A DNA stretch of 32,833 nucleotides from Planctomycetota bacterium (GTDB lineage: Bacteria; Planctomycetota; Phycisphaerae; WQYP01), in contig JAKAEZ010000005.1 in assembly GCA_021819825.1 (NCBI GenBank), forward strand, positions 70,542 through 103,374. The letters are read 5' to 3'. Position 1 is the stretch's first letter. Every line of letters begins with the position of its first letter. The notes beneath the pieces are model-generated. The model was not told where the DNA came from. It saw only the letters and a list, made by a program, of their open reading frames with translations, and did no database searches. A program made the translations under genes and the position numbers. Below, one piece after another: positions 23,568-31,910 of the stretch.

Positions 23568-24347
23568 CTACTGCGCGTCGGGGATGGGGGATGAGTCGGC
23601 GACGGCCAAAACCACGGCGTTGATGGACGCGGGCTGCATGGCTGCGGGAAGTTTGCGAAATGCGGCGGCGGCGGCATGAAGCGTAGCGCCGGTGGTGCAC
23701 ACGTCATCCACAAGCCAGATATGCAATCCGGAAACGTCCACATTCTTCAATAGCACAAATGCGCCGCGCACATTATCGCGTCGAGCCGTGGCGCTTTGCA
23801 TGGCGGTTTGCGCACTGGTGGCATGTTTGCGCCGCAGCAGATCATCACAGGGTTTATCGAGGATTCCGGATAATTCCCAGCCCAGTTCAAAGGACTGATT
23901 GAAGCCACGCCGCCACTGCCGGAACCAATGCAGGGGAACGGGGATAAATTGGTCAATTGGCCCGGCCGCCGCATGTTGCAGAGCCTCGGCCATCCAAGGT
24001 GCCAGAATGGACGCCAAGGCCCAATGCCGGGAAAATTTCATGCTGTGAATCAAACGGCTTAGCGGCCCATTGAGTGTTCCGACGCGGATGATGCGATCCA
24101 AACCCAGTTTGCGGTGCGGACAATTCGGACAACTTCCAAGCGCGGCAAAAGGCCCCAGCGTACTGCCACAGCATTGACAATACGGCCAAAGCAATTGCCG
24201 ACGAATCTGGCGCTGAATGTCGGGGCATAACCCGTTATCAGAGGGTGCAACACTTTGGCCGGTGACCCAGCAGGTAGGCGGAAAAATCGCGGCCAAGGGC
24301 TGCGGGCGGCGCTTGACGTTGGTTAAATTGAACCGAGCGTGGCTCAT
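23568..24347 (-). CDS. comF: ComF family phosphoribosyltransferase-like protein
   Basis: ComF proteins have an N-terminal zinc-binding part and a type I phosphoribosyltransferase fold and are linked to DNA uptake and single-strand processing in competence. The 259-residue protein shows CQCCG and CPNC cysteine pairs (58-60, 73-76) with Cys26 upstream, then FIPVPLHWFRQWRRGFNQSFELG (134-156) and the PRPP loop LVDDVCTTGAT (212-222). The start at 24347 overlaps the stop of the preceding gene as ATGA. The long open frame upstream is a shadow of that gene. No other competence genes are in the window, so its role here may not be DNA uptake. Confidence 0.9.
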   Translation of the reverse strand: MSHARFNLTNVKRRPQPLAAIFPPTCWVTGQSVAPSDNGLCPDIQRQIRRQLLWPYCQCCGSTLGPFAALGSCPNCPHRKLGLDRIIRVGTLNGPLSRLIHSMKFSRHWALASILAPWMAEALQHAAAGPIDQFIPVPLHWFRQWRRGFNQSFELGWELSGILDKPCDDLLRRKHATSAQTAMQSATARRDNVRGAFVLLKNVDVSGLHIWLVDDVCTTGATLHAAAAAFRKLPAAMQPASINAVVLAVADSSPIPDAQ

Positions 24348-25699
24348 GGCTTTAATTCCTCGAGGAACTTCATGAACCCGGCCGCCAAGTTCGCTGCTTG
24401 CGCATCCGTGAGCGCGGCTTTCCGCCAGGTCAAGCATAAACTCAAACGGGAATGAAATGTCGTCAGGGCGAAGACAACGGGCAACAACGGCCCGACCGGG
24501 GAAATGCGGATGTAATTTTGTACAGCGGTTCCGGTGCCCGTGCGTTGATCCATCCATGCCCCGGTCAGATTGACATTCGATACGCCGGCCAGGAGAGGAC
24601 AATTCTTCTGAAAGAAAAGCGCTTTATGGCGCGGCTGCTCATAAAGTTCAGAGAAATATTTAACGACCGCCAATTCACCGAAAGCGGCAATTGCGCCACA
24701 GCGATTTTTGAATGCTGCCGTTTGTCGGGCGGCTTGCCCGATAAGTTCCGTCGGCGTATGAATTTCGGGCTTTTGAAATGTCGTAATGCATGAACTTAAA
24801 AACAGGCCGAATGTTTGATCCAAAGGCTCATCAGCCAAAGCGCGGATATCAACAATGGATCCGATGCTCACACAAGTGCGCCCGCCGGCCCACCAGCGAC
24901 GACGCAGTTTATACCGGCTTTGCGCGGTAAGCTGTCCGATCACCATGGCGATGGCGGCCAGAAAAATATCGTTTAATCGGCACTGTCTGGCTTTAGCGTA
25001 GGAAAGAAGTTTATTGAGCGTTTCATCAGGCAGCACGTGCATGGAACAACCGGCAGAGAAATCCATAGGATCAGCAAGATCAAACCGCCACGATCGCCGA
25101 TGTGTAAAATACCGGCGAGCGGCGTGGAGTGTTTTCATGGGCGCAGACAATGAGCCGCGCCGCTGTCGGAAGAAATTATCGAAGCGCTGATCATTGACAC
25201 GCAATACGGGCAGACGCTCCACCGGCGAGCCGTCGTAAACGGTCAGAATCAAACGCATAAACTCACGGATACTCCAACTGTCGGCGATCCAATGATCGTA
25301 AATGGTCAGCAGCCAATATCCCCGACCTTCAGGAACGATACAAACCCGTAGCGGAACATCAGTCTTGGCAAATGGTGTGTTAAGTTCGCGGGCGGACACC
25401 ACCGACAGAGGTTCGCGACAAACTTGCAGCATGACTGTTTGGCGATTGCTGAATATCGCGCACTGATCCTGAAATTGCGGCAATCCTAAGCCAATGGCGT
25501 TGACGACATCATCAATTGCGGCCTGCCAGCGTGGAATATCACAGGAATCGCCTAACTGCATAGCCTGCGCAGCGTTGTAGGGCCCCAGTGTGGTCCAACT
25601 CCGCATAAGCTGCTGAAAGATATTAAGCCGCATGGTCGAGCGGAGTTTACCCGGTGAATCCGCACCGGTGCTATTATGAATTTGTGATGTGTTATTCAT
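24344..25699 (-). CDS. condensation-domain-like acyltransferase
   Basis: The 451-residue protein resembles the chloramphenicol-acetyltransferase-like fold of NRPS condensation domains and wax-ester/alcohol acyltransferases. The key motif is YDHWIADSWS, with His136 and Asp140 standing for the second His and Asp of HHxxxDG; the first His is Asp here. A second conserved-looking block, RTCVSIGSIVDIRALAD, corresponds to the PVDLR region of related acyltransferases, and SNVNLTGAW lies near the C-terminal part. There are no carrier or adenylation domains anywhere in the window, so it is not part of an NRPS. It would transfer an acyl group to an unknown alcohol or amine acceptor. It is separated from the ICMT-like gene upstream by nine bases. 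Confidence 0.72.
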   Translation of the reverse strand: MNNTSQIHNSTGADSPGKLRSTMRLNIFQQLMRSWTTLGPYNAAQAMQLGDSCDIPRWQAAIDDVVNAIGLGLPQFQDQCAIFSNRQTVMLQVCREPLSVVSARELNTPFAKTDVPLRVCIVPEGRGYWLLTIYDHWIADSWSIREFMRLILTVYDGSPVERLPVLRVNDQRFDNFFRQRRGSLSAPMKTLHAARRYFTHRRSWRFDLADPMDFSAGCSMHVLPDETLNKLLSYAKARQCRLNDIFLAAIAMVIGQLTAQSRYKLRRRWWAGGRTCVSIGSIVDIRALADEPLDQTFGLFLSSCITTFQKPEIHTPTELIGQAARQTAAFKNRCGAIAAFGELAVVKYFSELYEQPRHKALFFQKNCPLLAGVSNVNLTGAWMDQRTGTGTAVQNYIRISPVGPLLPVVFALTTFHSRLSLCLTWRKAALTDAQAANLAAGFMKFLEELKP

Positions 25700-25708
25700 G
25701 CAACACGC

Positions 25709-26359
25709 CTATGCCAAATCTCGTAAGGGTGCTCTAAATAAGCGCGGAATAAACCGCCCCGTACGAACACAGTAGGCGGCGTAGGGCGCGCCGTGAATTT
25801 CGCGCAGATATTGTTCTTCGCGCAGGGCTTCCAAAGTAATAAGCGTGATATGAATCAGGGCGGTGGGAAGCATTAAAAGTGTCGGTACCGTTAAAAACGT
25901 GCACAGCATCAGGATAATGGACAGAGCGTAAATGGGATGCCGAACGATCCGATAGGCACCAAGAATAATAAGCTCTGTTTTTTCGCCAGGGTCAATACCT
26001 ATGCGCCACGATCGCCCCATCTGCCGCCAACAAATAAATGTCAGAACCAGCGCCAGTAAGCCCAGCAGCGCTGCCACGACCCCAATCCACTGGGTTTGCG
26101 TGGTCATCGGCCAAAGTGCCCGCAGATACCACGTGGCGGCAAAACCTCGGAAAGCCGAAACCCAGGGTAGAATACACCAGGCGATAATGGCGGGAGTCCA
26201 AAGGAATCGCAGGCTGCGGCCGGTTTTTTCGCGCGGTAACACATTGGGATCCTTGCCGATCTTACGGCTAAGGCGAACGGCTTTTATGATCACCGTTCCC
26301 CAGTAAATAAGTACCCATAACCCTGAAGCAGCGGCTGACAGTCTTGGCAGCATCAACAT
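25709..26359 (-). CDS. isoprenylcysteine carboxyl methyltransferase-like membrane protein
   Basis: Integral membrane SAM-dependent methyltransferase of the ICMT/phospholipid methyltransferase superfamily, 216 residues. Five or so membrane segments are followed by the SAM-binding signature GAYRIVRHPIYALSII and the C-terminal EALREEQYLREIHGAPYAAYCVRTGRFIP, matching the conserved RHPxY and the EExxLxxxxGxxYxxYxxxxxRxxP pattern. Bacteria lack prenylated CaaX proteins in general, so the substrate is probably a lipid or small molecule. GGAGG (26367-26371) is seven bases before the ATG. Part of the tight five-gene unit. Confidence 0.85.
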   Translation of the reverse strand: MLMLPRLSAAASGLWVLIYWGTVIIKAVRLSRKIGKDPNVLPREKTGRSLRFLWTPAIIAWCILPWVSAFRGFAATWYLRALWPMTTQTQWIGVVAALLGLLALVLTFICWRQMGRSWRIGIDPGEKTELIILGAYRIVRHPIYALSIILMLCTFLTVPTLLMLPTALIHITLITLEALREEQYLREIHGAPYAAYCVRTGRFIPRLFRAPLRDLA

Positions 26360-26393
26360 CCGTTAACCTCCATAGGCTCCATCATAACGAAGT

Positions 26394-27224
26394 TCATGGA
26401 AAACGGGGATTGCGCCATAAAGTCGTGGCTTTTACCGGGTAGTTGTGCCGGAGTTCCCATTGATGCAAGGCACGTAAAACAACGCTTAGCATCAAAGTTT
26501 GCACGCCGGGGTTGGCACTGATATTGATATGGTCTATACCGGCTTGATGAAACGGCACGGGCATAGTGCGGACATTCAGGTTGGTTATGTGCGTTATACG
26601 CGGATTAACGGCCTTCACGGGTACGCCGCGCAAAAATGGCATCCAATCTGTCAAGGGATGACTTTTATAGATGACAAAGCACTGCCGGACGTTGACCGGG
26701 ATGCGAGGCGGCGTCACCGGATCAAGCAGCAATAGAAGCATGACTTTATACCCGTGCTGTCCCAGATATCGGGCCACGCGAATCTGGTCATCGGCACCGT
26801 AGGAGTGGCCAACGAGAATAAGCGGACCATGAATCAGGTGGCGATTTTCCGCGGCCAGCAAACGATGCTCAAACTGCATTCGCGCTTCATCTGCCAAGGC
26901 CGCTGCGCTGATGATGTGCCGTCGATTCAGGGTCCGAGCGAACGTGTCCATCCCCGTTGAGAAGATCCCCAAAAATCCGCGCATGCAGTACACATTCCCC
27001 GGATATCTATATGATTTTCCGGTACGCAAGGCCCCATGCGCCGCCAATGGATCCGCCGGCAATCCAGTTAGGTCCACGCACCCTGCCAAGGGCGACATCA
27101 GTGCCGCGGCTAAAAGGATGAATGCCATGCCGCGCAGCCGCTGGCTAATTATCGTATAACGGTGAACATTAGTGTGTATTCTTACCAGCCAAGGCGTTGA
27201 CGTTGTCCGGCAAGAATTCGTCAT
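26394..27224 (-). CDS. lipoprotein with alpha/beta-hydrolase (lipase/thioesterase-like) fold
   Basis: A lipoprotein signal lies at residues 33-49 (MAFILLAAALMSPLAGC), with Cys49 as the lipidated residue; about 30 extra residues precede it from this start. The hydrolase part has LILVGHSYGADDQ with nucleophile Ser141, a likely Asp168 in LLLDPV and His232 in GIDHINIS, in the right order for a triad. The fold and motif suggest a lipase, esterase or thioesterase. ATG 27224 has AGGA five bases upstream and begins seven bases after the epimerase stop; a second ATG at 27128 would give a more usual short signal peptide but lacks a ribosome site. It would act at the membrane surface in the periplasm. 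Confidence 0.72.
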   Translation of the reverse strand: MTNSCRTTSTPWLVRIHTNVHRYTIISQRLRGMAFILLAAALMSPLAGCVDLTGLPADPLAAHGALRTGKSYRYPGNVYCMRGFLGIFSTGMDTFARTLNRRHIISAAALADEARMQFEHRLLAAENRHLIHGPLILVGHSYGADDQIRVARYLGQHGYKVMLLLLLDPVTPPRIPVNVRQCFVIYKSHPLTDWMPFLRGVPVKAVNPRITHITNLNVRTMPVPFHQAGIDHINISANPGVQTLMLSVVLRALHQWELRHNYPVKATTLWRNPRFP

Positions 27225-27231
27225 GGAATTC

Positions 27232-28206
27232 CTATCCTGATACAGATTTGTAAGCATTTGCATACCACTGTACCGTTTGCGCAAGGCCCTCATCGAAGTA
27301 TAATACCGGTTCGTAACCAATGATCTTTTGGGCCAGGGTAATATCCGCCAGAGAGTCCCGAACATCGCCGGGCCGGGGCGCAAGATATTCCGCCTGTACG
27401 GATTGGCCTAAATGCTTTACGACTTTCTCAAGCAGGGTGTTCAGGCTGATATTTTGTCCGCAGGCAATATTGATAACCTCGCCGGACGGGGGCGTGGCAC
27501 AAATTCCCGCCAGCATATTGGCATAAACAACATTTGAAACGTGGCAAAAATCCCGTGTTTGCCAGCCATCGCCGTAAATTTGCGGCCGGCGCTTTTCCAG
27601 CACAGCCGTGATAAAAGCCGGAATCACCGCCGCGTAGGCGCTACGCGGATTTTGCCGGGGGCCGAACACATTAAAATAGCGCAGACAAATTGTCGCCAGA
27701 CCATATACTTGCGCATACACATCCGCGTATAATTCGCCGGCATATTTTCCCACGGCATACGGACTTTTGGGCGCGGCCTTCATTCCTTCATGCTTGGGCA
27801 GTGTGGGACTTTCGCCATATGCACTGCTGCTGGCGGAATAAACAACACGGCGAACTTTTTCCAATCTTGCGGCCTCCAGCACGTTAAGTGTTCCCCCGAT
27901 ATTAACTGTATTATAGCGGATCGGATCAGCCACTGATCCAGGAACACTTCCTAAAGCGGCCAGGTGAAACACAATTTTCACGTCCGAGGCAGCCTTGCGG
28001 CACTGCTGCAAATCCGTAATATCACCCAGGATAAAATCTATATCCGACGCGACTTCTGCCAAGTTCGCCTCTGAACCGCCATTAAGATTGTCCAATACCC
28101 GTACCTTCGCGCCGGCGGCTAATAAACCTCGAACCAGATGCGAGCCGATAAAGCCGGCACCACCCGTCACCAGCACTGTCATGTTTTTGTATGCGGAAAA
28201 ATTCAT
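27232..28206 (-). CDS. NAD-dependent sugar epimerase (UDP-hexose 4-epimerase type)
   Basis: Extended short-chain dehydrogenase that epimerises a UDP-sugar at C4. The 324-residue protein has VLVTGGAGFIGSHLVRGLL (11-29) for NAD binding, GDITD, FHLAALGSVPGSV, SSSAYGE and the catalytic SPYAVGKYAGELY (YxxxK). RYFNVFGPRQNPRSAYAAVIPAFI and the C-terminal YGDGWQTRDFCHVSN resemble WbpP/Gne-type UDP-GlcNAc 4-epimerases more than GalE. The open frame reaches 28359 but the ATG at 28206 begins the conserved part, with GGAG eleven bases upstream. First gene of the five-gene unit; the 177-base gap before it holds no gene. Confidence 0.86.
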   Translation of the reverse strand: MNFSAYKNMTVLVTGGAGFIGSHLVRGLLAAGAKVRVLDNLNGGSEANLAEVASDIDFILGDITDLQQCRKAASDVKIVFHLAALGSVPGSVADPIRYNTVNIGGTLNVLEAARLEKVRRVVYSASSSAYGESPTLPKHEGMKAAPKSPYAVGKYAGELYADVYAQVYGLATICLRYFNVFGPRQNPRSAYAAVIPAFITAVLEKRRPQIYGDGWQTRDFCHVSNVVYANMLAGICATPPSGEVINIACGQNISLNTLLEKVVKHLGQSVQAEYLAPRPGDVRDSLADITLAQKIIGYEPVLYFDEGLAQTVQWYANAYKSVSG

Positions 28207-28383
28207 GGTATCGTCATTCTCCAGTTGTAACATCCTGCGTCCCTGCCTGCGCACATCGAGCGCATCAGGCCTCGGGTCGCTAGTTTTACCAGAAAATCCC
28301 ATGAACAGCGAGATATCTCCCCCGCGAAGCTTAAGATGACGCATTATCGCGCGTGACATGCATCATGCGGAACATCCGTGCGG

Positions 28384-31300
28384 CTATGGATCCGTGCGAT
28401 CCCAGGAAATTTCCAGCATTGACCCCGGTTTTAGACGCAGGGGGCTTTGAAAGCCGATAACCATGCGACCATCAACCACTTTCCCAGAAAACTGAACCGC
28501 GACGCCGCCACAGGTACACCTCAGACCCTTCGTTGGATCAGTGCCCTCCACCGGAGTTAGGCCAATTGTAAATTCAGATATAGCCAGTTTCCCTGACTGA
28601 TGCACAATTCGATGAATACGGCGCGTCCCGGAATTCAGGGCAAAATACTCACCCCATCCGGCGGCGGTGCAAAACAGCGATCGATGATCTGTTTCAGAAA
28701 TCCGCGGCGTAAATCCCAGTGACCGCCGCACCGCATCCCAACGAAAACCCTGCAGGGCCAGCAGCACGGTCCAAACGCTTAATGGACGAAAATAATGTTC
28801 GCCACATTCCACATGATCCCACGGTGCCCGCTGGTGCACATACCGATTATAAACGTCCGTTGTTACCGTCACCGCAAGATCCGTGCGCCCCAGAAAAGCC
28901 AAGGATGAGGAAAACATATATTCAATCCCAGTCCATGGCCCGCTCCACTGCCCTTCGCCTGCCGGCGTTCCGCCGTGGGGCCAAAATCCGTTGATATAGG
29001 CGATTCCGTCATCAGGGTCGACATACGGCATTCCCGGGCGGGTCTTTTGGCGGCAATAATGAAAAGCTGCTTCATTGTGGAGTTTAACATGGTCACGCGG
29101 AAGAATATCACCCAAATCGCAGAGATCCGCAAACCACTGTCCGACCGTTCCAGCCAATAAAATTCCGGTATTCTCGGTGCCGGCCTGGATATCGCGGGCC
29201 ATCTGATAATAGTGACCATTCCACAATTCACGTTCAAAACTCGTTTTGCCTTTTTCCAGCCAGAGGCTGTAGTTGGCCTCGGTCGTGGTGTCGCCCAATA
29301 TCCGCGCCATGCGAATGCCTGCCGCCAGTCCAGCCAACCAGATGCTCGAAACATAAGAAGTAGTGCCATTCATGGGCCAGCCATCAAATGTGCTGTCCGG
29401 ACCGTGATCGTCCGGAAGAAAATCTTTACCCTTATCGGTACGCTGGTCATAGGCCATGGCCTTGGTAATCACCGGCCACATTTCCCGTAGGTAGCCATGG
29501 TCACCCGACCAGAGATAATCGCGATAGACCATCAGGGCGAACGCAGGCATAAGATCAATTTTGAACCATGCATCCGGATGCTCAAAGGTTCCGGGGAAAA
29601 AGTGCGGCATTTCACCATCGGGTTTTTGATGGCGGGCGCTAAGCCGCATGGAAGTCTTTTGCTGATGGGGAAAAAGAAGCGAAATGGGGTGGGAACCATA
29701 AAATGCCACATCCAGTGTCTGCAAACCACAACAGCCCATGCCCTCCCAAACCGCAAATGTACCATCTTTTACCCACCAGGTTTCCTTGCTTAGCGTGGTA
29801 AGCTGGGCGTTAATTGCATCCTTAACCTTGGGCGGCATACTGCCGGCATAGAGCGCATTTTGGAAAGCCGCAGTCTGGTTAAATAATTCCTCATGCCGAT
29901 GAGCCACTTCGCGGACCACCTCCAGGGAGTTACGGAACCAGCGGTTGTAAATATGCCCCAGAAAATTAGCGTTGCTGGAATAGTCATACTGGTTGGGGAA
30001 ATACCACGCCAGAATAAATGTCACCTTTTTTGTTTCACCGGGTTGCAAGTCGATGGCGAAGGCCAAGGCGGCGTTGCGCGTATTTGCTGGTCCCACATCT
30101 TGTTCCACCAAAGTGCCATGACTTTCAAAATTAGACCAGAACTTGTCTGCATCGCGCCACTGAACGGCGGCATGCGCATCCCCGGAAAGAGCGGCCAAGG
30201 TCATATCGCCACTCGAGGCGTCAAAGGAATCAACACCGTAACCCGGTGTGAACGTGGCGTGGGCTAGATGAGCCAATAAACCACCGTAAAACATAGGCGT
30301 CTGCGTCCACCGAGCCGGCGGCCAGCTTCCACCGACAGCACTGGCCCAGACCGCCGTGCGGCCCCCGCCGTAATGCCCGGTGACCAACAAAGGTGCGCCG
30401 GCATCAGTCTTCAGCAGTACGTCCCCGCCGGGTTTCACCGCAGCAAGACGATTATAGCCACCGAGAGTTTCCAATTGTGGATCCCCCAGAACAAAATCAG
30501 CCTTTTCCGCGACGACTATGGATGTCGATTGGTTAACGGTATCCACCGAATCGCAAAATTTGACAGGCAGTGCCTGTTCAATGGGTGTGCCGTTGAGGTG
30601 GCCCCAGCGTGTGCTGCTATTCCCGTAGAAGGCATCCCACCCGCCGGTTACCAGCAAGCCCACGCCTTGGCGAACAGCCTCGCGAATCATGACCATGTTG
30701 GCATGTCCCAGGGTATCGGCGGCGTGTGGAATTTCCCCCAGCCAGATCACATCATAATGCTTGACGAATTCGTCGGCAGTGGAAAATGGGAGCGTGACCG
30801 GACCATTGTTGACAGCAACGCTGGTGTCGAGCGTCATATTTTTAACATTGCTGAGAACCTCCCGCACCCGTGCCGGCATAGATTCCAGTAGTACCAGTAC
30901 CCGCACCGGATTATTCATCGCTGAAGGCCGCGCGTCGACGCGGGTTTCCATGTGAATGGCGGTCATAGCCGAGTTCCGCTCCAGGCGATTTTGCGTTCCA
31001 GTCCACCCGTTGCTCAGTGCGACGCCATTGCGGATGCTGCTAAGCAATGTCGTATGTACCGGCGCTTGCCCACGATTGGTGAGTTCAAATGTGAAAATGG
31101 CGGCAGGCAAACCAGAATCGCGTGGTTGATGTGGAATAAACGGCGACCAAGCCGTTAGTGATACTGCGACCGGAAGCGCCGGTTCCTCATACCGCAATCG
31201 CGCAATAGGCGCACGGCCTTCATACGTGATGTTCTTAACTGGCTGGCCTGGATTGGAGGACTGCCGAATTGTTTCAAGCCGACGCACTACGGCTTTTTTC

Positions 31301-31641
31301 CCCTGTTCTTGCGCTCGAATTGCGAAAAAAGTATCAGGCAAAACCAGCCTCTGCGCCCAATTATTAAAAATTTGCCACTCGTACATGCCGCCGTCAGCGC
31401 GAAGCTCAAACGTGCCGGCCCCCATGCCGCCCAGCGGAATGCCCGATGCCATCGGCGGATGAAAAACGATAATCTTGCCATCCGGCCCGCGCAATGGAAC
31501 ACCAATTTCCTCGGCATAAGCTTTGGCAGTTGCGGAAAGCGGCGGAATAACAACCATGGCTGTAGATGCCGCCCCAAGCACCTTGAGGAAGTTGCGTCGC
31601 GACACATTGTTTGGCTTAAGAGTAACGCCGGAATCCGTCAT
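28384..31641 (-). CDS. Tat-exported GH116 hydrolase with inserted GATase1-like domain
   Basis: Related to GBA2/bile-acid beta-glucosidases of family GH116, which hydrolyse beta-glucosides and glucosylceramide. A twin-arginine signal is at 13-41 (SRRNFLKVLGA). The N-terminal beta-sandwich spans about 55-235 and 470-545 (IPLGGMGAGTFELRADG, FWSNFESHGTLVE). Between them, 245-460, sits a separate alpha/beta domain: VRVLVLLES, YDVIWLGEIP, LLVTGGWDAFYGNSS, and GHYGGGRTAVWAS, like the glutamine-amidotransferase-like family PF07090. Its nucleophile position is Asp rather than Cys, so it should not be an amidotransferase. The (alpha/alpha)6 barrel follows with candidate nucleophile Glu633 (VWEG) and acid/base Asp753 (STFDGW). 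It has its own promoter at 31712-31739. The 1085-residue length exceeds plain GH116 by about 200. Confidence 0.85.
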   Translation of the reverse strand: MTDSGVTLKPNNVSRRNFLKVLGAASTAMVVIPPLSATAKAYAEEIGVPLRGPDGKIIVFHPPMASGIPLGGMGAGTFELRADGGMYEWQIFNNWAQRLVLPDTFFAIRAQEQGKKAVVRRLETIRQSSNPGQPVKNITYEGRAPIARLRYEEPALPVAVSLTAWSPFIPHQPRDSGLPAAIFTFELTNRGQAPVHTTLLSSIRNGVALSNGWTGTQNRLERNSAMTAIHMETRVDARPSAMNNPVRVLVLLESMPARVREVLSNVKNMTLDTSVAVNNGPVTLPFSTADEFVKHYDVIWLGEIPHAADTLGHANMVMIREAVRQGVGLLVTGGWDAFYGNSSTRWGHLNGTPIEQALPVKFCDSVDTVNQSTSIVVAEKADFVLGDPQLETLGGYNRLAAVKPGGDVLLKTDAGAPLLVTGHYGGGRTAVWASAVGGSWPPARWTQTPMFYGGLLAHLAHATFTPGYGVDSFDASSGDMTLAALSGDAHAAVQWRDADKFWSNFESHGTLVEQDVGPANTRNAALAFAIDLQPGETKKVTFILAWYFPNQYDYSSNANFLGHIYNRWFRNSLEVVREVAHRHEELFNQTAAFQNALYAGSMPPKVKDAINAQLTTLSKETWWVKDGTFAVWEGMGCCGLQTLDVAFYGSHPISLLFPHQQKTSMRLSARHQKPDGEMPHFFPGTFEHPDAWFKIDLMPAFALMVYRDYLWSGDHGYLREMWPVITKAMAYDQRTDKGKDFLPDDHGPDSTFDGWPMNGTTSYVSSIWLAGLAAGIRMARILGDTTTEANYSLWLEKGKTSFERELWNGHYYQMARDIQAGTENTGILLAGTVGQWFADLCDLGDILPRDHVKLHNEAAFHYCRQKTRPGMPYVDPDDGIAYINGFWPHGGTPAGEGQWSGPWTGIEYMFSSSLAFLGRTDLAVTVTTDVYNRYVHQRAPWDHVECGEHYFRPLSVWTVLLALQGFRWDAVRRSLGFTPRISETDHRSLFCTAAGWGEYFALNSGTRRIHRIVHQSGKLAISEFTIGLTPVEGTDPTKGLRCTCGGVAVQFSGKVVDGRMVIGFQSPLRLKPGSMLEISWDRTDP

Positions 31642-31711
31642 GCTGGCACCCGCCTTTTTTAAACCGCATGGCGATCAATATTTGCGACAACCATCTGCGA
31701 ATATTCGGGTA

Positions 31712-31739
31712 GTTATATTGCGGTATTGGAAAATGTCAA
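31712..31739 (-). promoter_or_regulatory. sigma-70 promoter of the GH116 gene
   Basis: A consensus TTGACA (31734-31739, minus strand) and TATAAC (31712-31717) are separated by 16 bases. The predicted start near 31705 leaves a leader of about 64 bases. Confidence 0.7.
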
Positions 31740-31825
31740 AGCCGCGTGAGGGTAGGAGAGCCTGTCCGAGTCATGGCCAAGGAATGCCCGTGTGGCATCA
31801 ACAGAGCCGTTTTCGATTCGCTTTT

Positions 31826-31842
31826 CGGCAGTCCCACTGCCG
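31826..31842. repeat. perfect hairpin between GH92 and GH116 genes
   Basis: CGGCAGT-CCC-ACTGCCG is a perfect 7-bp stem with a 3-base loop. Its stem and loop sizes equal those of the REP-like hairpin at 17938. It lies 67 bases after the GH92 stop on the minus strand. It could stop transcription, though no T-run follows, or be a REP-type element. Confidence 0.5.
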
Positions 31843-31910
31843 CGAGGGCCGCGGAATAATCCCATTGGGCGATTGCGCGTTACTGATTGCCTTCACCCGG
31901 GCGGAACTGG

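Noticed and set aside
24348..24602. N-terminal extension of comF
   Set aside because: Overlaps the condensation-like gene in another frame; the ATGA-coupled start at 24347 explains the gene.
23568..28206. Five-gene unit considered as an NRPS cluster
   Set aside because: No adenylation, carrier or thioesterase-module domains; only a single condensation-like fold.
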